Source: Thiobacter sp964445085 | GTDB taxonomy: Bacteria > Pseudomonadota > Gammaproteobacteria > Burkholderiales > Thiobacteraceae | Direction of reading: 5' to 3' | Assembly (NCBI GenBank): GCA_964445085.1 | Contig: CAYUJV010000034.1 | Location: 1-26,375 of the forward strand | Length of the DNA: 26,375 nt | Shown: piece after piece, positions 21,235-26,375 of the stretch | How the letters are laid out: every line of letters starts with the position of its first letter | How positions within the stretch are numbered: position 1 is the first letter of the stretch | Program-made: the position numbers and the translations under genes | The notes under the pieces: generated by a model | The model's input: the letters and a program-made list of their open reading frames with translations, nothing else | What the model was told of the DNA's origin: nothing | Databases searched by the model: none

Positions 21235-22578
21235 TCACAGCTTGCGCCGGCGCCACCAGATCAGCCCGCCTGCCGCCAGCAGCAGGGCCGGCAGGAAGAT
21301 CAGGAAGCCGAAGGCGATCAGCCCCATCGCGCTGCGGCTGAGGTTCAGGTCCGCATCGCGGGTGGTGCGGGGCTGGATGGTGATCAGGTTCTCGTCGCCG
21401 GCCAGCCAGTTCACCATGTTGACGCCCAGGTCGAGGTTGCCGCCGTTGCCGAGGAACTGGTTCGACAGGAAGCTGCCGCTGCCAACCACCACCACGCGCT
21501 GGACACGGTCGTCCAGCTTGCGCTCCAGCGCCAGGGCGACGTTCACCGGCCCCGGGGTGTCCTTGCCCTTGTCGAAGGCGATGTGGCCGTCCAGCGGGCC
21601 TTGTTCCACCCAGCCGCGCGGCGCCACCTCGACCAGCGGCGTGGCCTTCCAGTCGCCGTGGTTCTCGCTCACGCCGATGGCGCGGGCGAAGGGGAAGGCG
21701 GTGATGAGGTCGAGGTTGCCGATGAGCGGATGCCGGGCGTAGGCGCTGCCGATGGCGATGGTGGCCGACGCGTTCATGCGTTGCGCATCGGGATCGACGA
21801 TGGTGCCGGGGGTGAGCACGAGGCCCAGCTGTTCCGCCAGCGGCTGCAGGCCGTGCAGGGGCTCGGCGTCGATCAGCCACAGCAGGTTGCCGCCACGGGC
21901 GAGGTAGGCCTTGAGCTTGTCCACTTCCGCCGGCAGCAGGTCCACGCGCGGGTTGGTGATCACCAGCATCGCCACGTTGGCCGGCACCTCCTGCGCCAGG
22001 GTGAGCTTCAGCGGCGCGATCTTGAAGCCGCGATTGGCGAGCTGGGCGCCGAAGTCGCCGAGGTCGTAGTTGGCCTGGCCGTCGAGCTTGCGTTCGCCGT
22101 GGCCGTCCAGGTACATCACCAGGCGCTCCTTGTCGCGGGCCAGGCGCATCAGCAGATTGGTGAGGGCCGATTCGTTGAGCGTGGTCAGATGCTCCGCGCG
22201 CTTGCCGTATTCCACCACCATCTCCCCGCTCATCTGCACCCCGGCGGCGCGCGCGAGCTGCGGCTGCTCCGTGGGGTCGACGAAGTCGAGCCGGATGTCG
22301 GGCTTGACCCGCTGGTAGGGCGTGAGGAAATCCTGGATCGACCGGGCGATGTCGCTCTTGGGCGAGGCGTAGGCGGTGATGGTCACCGGACCCGGGAGTT
22401 TCCTGAGAAACTCGGTGCTGCCCGCGCTCAGGCTGTTGCGGGCGTTGAGGGACATGTCCCAGCTGGTGTGATAGGACCGGCTGAGCGCGACCAGCAGCCC
22501 GGCGGCCACCAGCAGCAGGACGATGAACAGCCAGTGATGGAAGGCCAGCGCGATGCGGGTTCTGCGGTTCAGTTCCAT
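21235..22578 (-). CDS. GldG-like ABC transporter auxiliary protein
   Basis: The 447-residue product has one N-terminal membrane helix (about 15-32), a large periplasmic region and a C-terminal helix (about 419-440) followed by WWRRRKL, so both ends are cytoplasmic. The middle contains GPVTITAYASPKSDIARSIQDFL, DGHGERKLDG and LKAYLARGGNLLWLID, matching the GldG/IFT52-like family of ABC auxiliary proteins. In gliding Bacteroidetes GldG works with GldA and GldF, but relatives occur widely in non-gliding bacteria with unknown substrate. It lies between the permease (7-base gap) and the DUF4340-like gene (5-base gap). Confidence 0.87.
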   Translation of the reverse strand: MELNRRTRIALAFHHWLFIVLLLVAAGLLVALSRSYHTSWDMSLNARNSLSAGSTEFLRKLPGPVTITAYASPKSDIARSIQDFLTPYQRVKPDIRLDFVDPTEQPQLARAAGVQMSGEMVVEYGKRAEHLTTLNESALTNLLMRLARDKERLVMYLDGHGERKLDGQANYDLGDFGAQLANRGFKIAPLKLTLAQEVPANVAMLVITNPRVDLLPAEVDKLKAYLARGGNLLWLIDAEPLHGLQPLAEQLGLVLTPGTIVDPDAQRMNASATIAIGSAYARHPLIGNLDLITAFPFARAIGVSENHGDWKATPLVEVAPRGWVEQGPLDGHIAFDKGKDTPGPVNVALALERKLDDRVQRVVVVGSGSFLSNQFLGNGGNLDLGVNMVNWLAGDENLITIQPRTTRDADLNLSRSAMGLIAFGFLIFLPALLLAAGGLIWWRRRKL

Positions 22579-22585
22579 GGCGGGC

Positions 22586-23329
22586 CTATCCGTGCAGGCG
22601 CTGGCCGTCGAGGCGGCGCGCCGTGAGCACCAGGAACACGATGCTGAAGAGGGCGAGGTAGGCGATGTCGCGGGTGTCCACCAGGCCGCGGTTGAAATTG
22701 TCGAAATGGCGCATCAGGGACAGGTAGTTCAGGAGGTTCTCCGGGTCGGCGACGGAGGCATTCACGATCCACAGCAGCAGCAGGGCGCCGAAGCTGCCGA
22801 AGGCGGCGATCACCCCGTGCTGGGTCAGGCTGGAGATGAACAGCCCGAGGGCGGAAAACGCCGCCAGCAGGAGCAGCAGGCCCAGGCTGTTGGCGCCGAT
22901 CAGCCCCCAGTCCAGGGCGCCGCCCACGGCGAGGGAGGCCGCCATGGCAACCAGCAGCGCCAGACTCACGAGCAGGAAGGCCATCAGGCCGAGGAACTTG
23001 CCGAGTACGATCTCGCTGGTGGAAATCGGCGCCGACAGCAGCAGGGTGAGCGTCTGGTTGCGCTGTTCGTCGCTGAACAGGCGCATGCTGATCAGCGGCA
23101 CCGCCATCAGCAGCACGATGGCCGCGAAGCCGAACACCATGCCCACCACCACCTCGGTGACCCCGGGCGGGTTCGTCAGCTGCTGGATGCGCGGCAGGTT
23201 CTGCAGGTATTGGTCGAGCTGGAACAGGAATACCCAGGCGAAGATGATCTGCATCACCGCCAGCACCACCCACGCCAGCGGCGAGGCGAACAGGGTCTTG
23301 AGCTCCTTGCGGGCGATGGCGAGGATCAT
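22586..23329 (-). CDS. ABC-2 type permease, GldF-like
   Basis: This is the membrane-spanning subunit of the Gld-like ABC complex. The 247-residue product is strongly hydrophobic with about six helices. It contains the ABC-2 features MILAIARKELKTLFASPLAWV at the start and RLFSDEQRNQTLTLLLSAPIS in the first large cytoplasmic loop. Its ATG overlaps the ATPase stop by four bases (ATGA), so translation is coupled. The substrate is unknown. Length is typical for GldF/NosY-type permeases. Confidence 0.9.
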   Translation of the reverse strand: MILAIARKELKTLFASPLAWVVLAVMQIIFAWVFLFQLDQYLQNLPRIQQLTNPPGVTEVVVGMVFGFAAIVLLMAVPLISMRLFSDEQRNQTLTLLLSAPISTSEIVLGKFLGLMAFLLVSLALLVAMAASLAVGGALDWGLIGANSLGLLLLLAAFSALGLFISSLTQHGVIAAFGSFGALLLLWIVNASVADPENLLNYLSLMRHFDNFNRGLVDTRDIAYLALFSIVFLVLTARRLDGQRLHG

Positions 23330-24288
23330 GCGGCCTCCGGCTCGGCGGCGCCGGCCTCGCTGCGGGTGAGTTCCACGAATACGTCCTCCAGGCTGGTGTG
23401 TTCCGGGCAGAGCTGGGTGAGGCCCCAGTCGTGCTGCACGGACGCCCGCGCGATGGCTTCGGCCGGACTCTGGCCGGGCTCGAAGCGCACGCGGAACAGC
23501 TTGTCCGGCAGAGATTCCGCCGCCGTCACGCCGGCCACGGCGCGCAGCGCGTCGAGGGCAGGGGGGCGCGCGAACCCGGCCAGCAGCGAATTACCCTGGC
23601 GCGAGCGCTTGAGGCCGTCGATGCTGTCGCTGAACACGATCTGGCCGCGGTGCATGATCTGCACCCGGTCGCATACCGCCTCCACCTCGGGCAGGATGTG
23701 CGTGGACAGGATCACGCTGTGGCTGCCGCCCAGCTCGCGAATCAGGCTGCGGATCTCGCGGATCTGGTTCGGGTCGAGGCCGACCGTGGGCTCGTCGAGG
23801 ATCACCACGTCCGGCTGGTGGATGATGGCCTGGGCGATGCCCACGCGCTGCTGAAAGCCCTTCGACAGGTGGGCGATGAGGCGATGCCCGACGTCGTGCA
23901 GGCCGCAGCGGGCCTTGGCCTGCTCCCGCGCGGCCTTGATCCGCGCCCCCGGCAGCCGGTGCAGGCGGGCGCAGAACGCCAGGTAGTCGTCCACCGTCAG
24001 CTCCCGGTACAGCGGCGGCGTTTCCGGCAGGTAGCCGATGCGGGCCTTGGCCGCCCTGGGGTTGTCCAGCAGGTCGATGCCGCAGATGGAAATGCTGCCG
24101 CCGCTCGGGGCCAGGTTGCCGGTGAGCATGCGCATGGTGGTGGACTTGCCGGCGCCATTGGGGCCGAGCAGGCCCAGCACCTCGCCGCGCTTGAGCTCGA
24201 GGTCGAGACCGTTCACGGCAAGCGTGGGGCCGTAGCGGCGGCTCAGTTGGCGCGCGAGCACGGTGGCGGGGGATGCAGTGTCGGGCAT
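23326..24288 (-). CDS. ABC transporter ATP-binding protein, GldA-like
   Basis: This is the ATPase of the Gld-type complex. The 320-residue product has Walker A GPNGAGKST, the signature LSKGFQQRVGIAQA, Walker B VVILDEPT and switch histidine in STHILPE. About 90 extra C-terminal residues are typical of the CcmA/NatA/GldA-type ATPases. The ATG at 24288 is preferred because the family N-terminus begins about ten residues before the QLSRRYG strand; in-frame ATGs at 24303 and 24384 would add a Pro-rich stretch. No strong ribosome site precedes any of them. It heads the four-gene operon and is divergent from the TPR lipoprotein gene. Confidence 0.92.
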   Translation of the reverse strand: MPDTASPATVLARQLSRRYGPTLAVNGLDLELKRGEVLGLLGPNGAGKSTTMRMLTGNLAPSGGSISICGIDLLDNPRAAKARIGYLPETPPLYRELTVDDYLAFCARLHRLPGARIKAAREQAKARCGLHDVGHRLIAHLSKGFQQRVGIAQAIIHQPDVVILDEPTVGLDPNQIREIRSLIRELGGSHSVILSTHILPEVEAVCDRVQIMHRGQIVFSDSIDGLKRSRQGNSLLAGFARPPALDALRAVAGVTAAESLPDKLFRVRFEPGQSPAEAIARASVQHDWGLTQLCPEHTSLEDVFVELTRSEAGAAEPEAA

Positions 24289-24510
24289 GGCCGGTGGAGG
24301 CATTCTCGTTGTTGGAGGTTTACTGCTAGGATACGAAGCTGGCCACGGAATATACCGGATTCCTGCCGCAGCAGACAGAACCACGGCCGTTTAAGTTCCT
24401 CCAAATGACAAGCCGGTCACGTTGAGATGCGCCCGCCGCGCCGGTCGGCGGGTGGACTGAAACCCGACCCAAGTTGAGCCGGAAGCAAACCGGCATTGAA
24501 AAGAGCAGCA
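24289..24510. promoter_or_regulatory. Divergent intergenic region between the ABC operon and the TPR lipoprotein gene
   Basis: This 222-base gap should carry promoters for both sides, but none is convincing. TATATT on the minus strand near 24350 lacks a good -35. Inverted repeats seen are GGAAT-N7-ATTCC (24347-24363), CCCGCCG-N7-CGGCGGG (24432-24452) and GCCGG-N7-CCGGC (about 24478-24494). The last two would lie in the leader of the TPR gene. Confidence 0.35.
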
Positions 24511-26247
24511 ATGAATCTGAAATCTGGCCTTGGCCTGTGCGTGCTGTCGGCACTCGTGGGGTGCGCGGCACCGGCGAAAAAGCCGATCGCCGCGGCCGAA
24601 CCCGCTCCCGCCCCCAATTTTGCGCGTGAGGTGAAGCGTCCCGCGCCGCCGCCGCAGGAACTCACCAACCAGGTGCTGTACGAGACGCTGCTGGCGGAAG
24701 TCGCGCTGCAGCGCGGCGACGCGGCGCTGGCCACCCGCGCCTATCTCGATCTGCTGGAGAAGACCCAGGATTACCGCATCGCCGAGCGCGCGACCCAGGT
24801 CGCCCTGCAGAGCCGTATGCCGGACGAGGCCCTGGTGGCCGCGCGCAAGTGGCTGGAACTGGAGCCGGACTCGGTGGCCGCGCGCCAGACCGTGGCCGGC
24901 ATCCTGGTGAGCAAGGGGCGCCTGGACGAAGCCAGGCCGCACCTGGAAAAACTGCTCGCGGCGGAGGAGGCCAACGTCGGCATCGGCTTCATGCACCTCA
25001 ACAACCTCCTCGCGCGGCATCCGGACAAGCAGGCGGTGCTGGCGCTGGTGCAGGACCTGGCCAAGCCCTATCCCCAGCTGCCGGAGGCGCATTTCGCCGT
25101 GGCGCGCGCGGCCTGGAGCGCGGGCAAAGGCGACGAGGCCCTGGGCGAGATCCGCGCCGCGCTGGCGCTGCGGCCGACGTGGGAAGGCGCGGCCCTGTTC
25201 CAGGCCCAGATCCTGCAGAGCCAGGCGCCGGCGGAAGCGCTGAAATATTACGAGACCTATCTGGGCCAGCACGGCCAGGCGCGGGAGATGCGTCTTGCCT
25301 ATGCGCGCTTTCTCGTGCAGCAGAAGCAGTACGGCGCGGCGCGGGCGCAGTTCCAGAAGCTGGTGCAGGACTTCCCCAACAATCCCGAAGTGCCCCTGGC
25401 GGTCGGCCTGATCTCCATGCAGATGGGCGAGTACGACGTGGCCGAGCAGTACCTGAAGCAGGCGCTTCAGGGGGGCGTGAAGGACGACGACGCGGTGCGC
25501 CTCTACCTGGGGCAGATTGCCGAGGAACGCAAGCGCTACGACGAGGCGCTCAAATGGTACGGCAGCGTCGAAGGCGAGCAGGCTTTCGGCGCGAAGCTGC
25601 GCTCGGCGGCGGTGCTGGCCAAGGAAAACAAGCTGGCGGAGGCGCGCGATTTCCTGCACCAGGTGATTCCGGCCAACAACCAGCAGCGGGTGCAGCTGGT
25701 GGAGGCCGAATCCCAGCTGCTGCGCGACGCGAAGCAGTACGAGGAGGCGTTCAAGGTGCTGACCCGGGCGCTGGAGAAGCTGCCCAATCACCCGGACCTG
25801 CTCTACGACCAGGCCATGGCGGCGGAGAAGATCGACCGCCTGGACATCGTCGAATCCAGCCTGCGCAAGCTGATCCAGATCAAGCCGGACTATGCCCATG
25901 CCTACAATGCCCTGGGCTACACCCTCGCCGACCGCACCACGCGCTATACCGAGGCGAAGGGGCTGCTGGAACAGGCGCTCAAGCTCGCGCCCGAGGATCC
26001 CTTCATTCTCGACAGCATGGGCTGGCTCTACTACCGGATGAAGGAGTACGACCAGGCCGTCGGCTACCTGCGCCGCGCGCTGGCGATTCGCGCCGATCCC
26101 GAAATCGCCGCCCATCTGGGCGAGGTGCTGTGGGTGAAGGGCGAGCGCGCCGAAGCCGAGCAAGTATGGGACACCGCGCTGAAGAGCAATCCCAAGCATG
26201 AAGCGCTGCTCGGCGTGATCAACAAATTCAAGCCCGCCAAGCCCTGA
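24511..26247 (+). CDS. TPR-repeat outer-membrane-type lipoprotein
   Basis: The 578-residue product begins with a lipoprotein signal: MNLKSGLGLCVLSALVGC, with lipobox L-V-G-C and lipidated cysteine at residue 18. A short Pro/Ala-rich linker follows, then almost the whole protein is tetratricopeptide repeats, recognisable as paired helices with A-x-A and Y-x-x-A-x-x-x-Y/L patterns (for example YDEALKWYGSVEGEQAFGA and the late PEDPFILDSMGWLYYRM unit). Such proteins act as periplasmic scaffolds; the partner is not known. The ATG at 24511 is chosen over an in-frame TTG at 24496 because it gives a proper signal peptide. Its position before a probable lolB is conserved in betaproteobacteria. Confidence 0.9.
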   Translation: MNLKSGLGLCVLSALVGCAAPAKKPIAAAEPAPAPNFAREVKRPAPPPQELTNQVLYETLLAEVALQRGDAALATRAYLDLLEKTQDYRIAERATQVALQSRMPDEALVAARKWLELEPDSVAARQTVAGILVSKGRLDEARPHLEKLLAAEEANVGIGFMHLNNLLARHPDKQAVLALVQDLAKPYPQLPEAHFAVARAAWSAGKGDEALGEIRAALALRPTWEGAALFQAQILQSQAPAEALKYYETYLGQHGQAREMRLAYARFLVQQKQYGAARAQFQKLVQDFPNNPEVPLAVGLISMQMGEYDVAEQYLKQALQGGVKDDDAVRLYLGQIAEERKRYDEALKWYGSVEGEQAFGAKLRSAAVLAKENKLAEARDFLHQVIPANNQQRVQLVEAESQLLRDAKQYEEAFKVLTRALEKLPNHPDLLYDQAMAAEKIDRLDIVESSLRKLIQIKPDYAHAYNALGYTLADRTTRYTEAKGLLEQALKLAPEDPFILDSMGWLYYRMKEYDQAVGYLRRALAIRADPEIAAHLGEVLWVKGERAEAEQVWDTALKSNPKHEALLGVINKFKPAKP

Positions 26248-26276
26248 GCGCACGCCTCGCATCCCGGATCGCGCCT

Positions 26277-26346
26277 GTGCTTGCCCGCGTCGCCAGGGCG
26301 CGCGGCCTGCGCCGGCTCGCCGCGCTGCTGGCCGTGCTGGCGGTGG
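26277..26346 (+). CDS. lolB: Start of a probable outer-membrane lipoprotein LolB (truncated by the contig end)
   Basis: The frame from GTG at 26277 encodes 23 residues that look like a lipoprotein signal peptide: a basic N-terminus (RVARARGLRRL) and a hydrophobic core (AALLAVLAV). LolB, the outer-membrane receptor for lipoproteins, commonly follows this TPR gene and has such a signal. Sequence after 26346 matches adapter rather than genome, so the cysteine and body of the protein cannot be seen. The call is based on position and signal character only, and the start codon is uncertain. Confidence 0.4.
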
Positions 26347-26375
26347 TCGGAAGAGCGTCGTGAGGAAAGAGTGTA
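26347..26375. other. Sequencing-adapter remnant at the contig end
   Basis: TCGGAAGAGCGTCGTG (26347-26362) is identical to 16 bases of the Illumina TruSeq read-through adapter. The remaining AGGAAAGAGTGTA matches the adapter continuation TAGGGAAAGAGTGTA with two bases missing. This is an assembly artefact, not genomic sequence. Confidence 0.93.

Noticed and set aside
21230..21880. Upstream in-frame extension of the DUF4340-like protein
   Set aside because: It overlaps the GldG-like gene in another frame and lacks hydrophobic anchor logic; the ATG at 21229 gives a standard N-terminal helix.
26361..26363. Stop codon closing a ~28-codon frame after the TPR gene
   Set aside because: The TGA falls within adapter sequence, so the frame is cut by the artefact rather than terminated.

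Overview
The window is a GC-rich chromosomal segment that reads like the core genome of a betaproteobacterium, probably of the Rhodocyclales/Nitrosomonadales type. The evidence is the gene content and order: a ccoNOQP-ccoGHIS cluster, then rpoH, ftsX-ftsE-ftsY, a paired M16 peptidase set, rsmD, coaD, a YfhL-type ferredoxin and hslR, with mutM and a TPR lipoprotein followed by what looks like lolB further on. The assignment is inference from synteny and protein character, not from a database search. Both ends are cut: the left edge lies inside ccoN and the right edge stops about 70 bases into the next gene. The last ~29 bases look like sequencing-adapter sequence rather than genome.

Region 1 (1-7951, + strand) encodes a cbb3-type high-affinity cytochrome oxidase. 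CcoN (partial), CcoO, CcoQ and CcoP are the structural subunits. CcoG, CcoH, CcoI and CcoS are the assembly and copper-delivery proteins. A hairpin terminator and a palindromic array of 9-base units separate the structural genes from the assembly genes. A previously unlisted 34-residue membrane microprotein with its own promoter and a strong terminator follows ccoS.

Region 2 (7967-12472, - strand) holds rpoH (sigma-32) under a CIRCE element, a 55-residue unknown protein, and ftsY-ftsE-ftsX. The fts group is split by a two-gene RHH/PIN toxin-antitoxin module sitting between ftsY and ftsE.

Region 3 (12587-17151, + strand) contains an active/inactive pair of secreted M16 peptidases, then rsmD, coaD, a 2[4Fe-4S] ferredoxin and hslR, mostly overlapping or closely spaced.

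Region 4 (17163-24288, mainly - strand) starts with a REP-like nested palindrome and a perfect bidirectional terminator. It carries a bacterial dynamin-like GTPase with inverted repeats at its promoter, mutM, and a four-gene operon (ABC ATPase, ABC permease, GldG-like protein, DUF4340-like protein) related to the gliding-type ABC complexes. The operon has no assigned function here.

Region 5 (24289-26375, + strand) has a TPR-repeat lipoprotein, the first codons of a probable lolB, and the adapter remnant.

No CRISPR array, tRNA, rRNA, insertion sequence or prophage was seen. The most interesting items are the ccoS-linked microprotein, the toxin-antitoxin insertion in ftsYEX, CIRCE control of rpoH, the repeat-derived tail of CcoQ, the dynamin-like gene with its palindromic promoter, and the adapter at the contig end.
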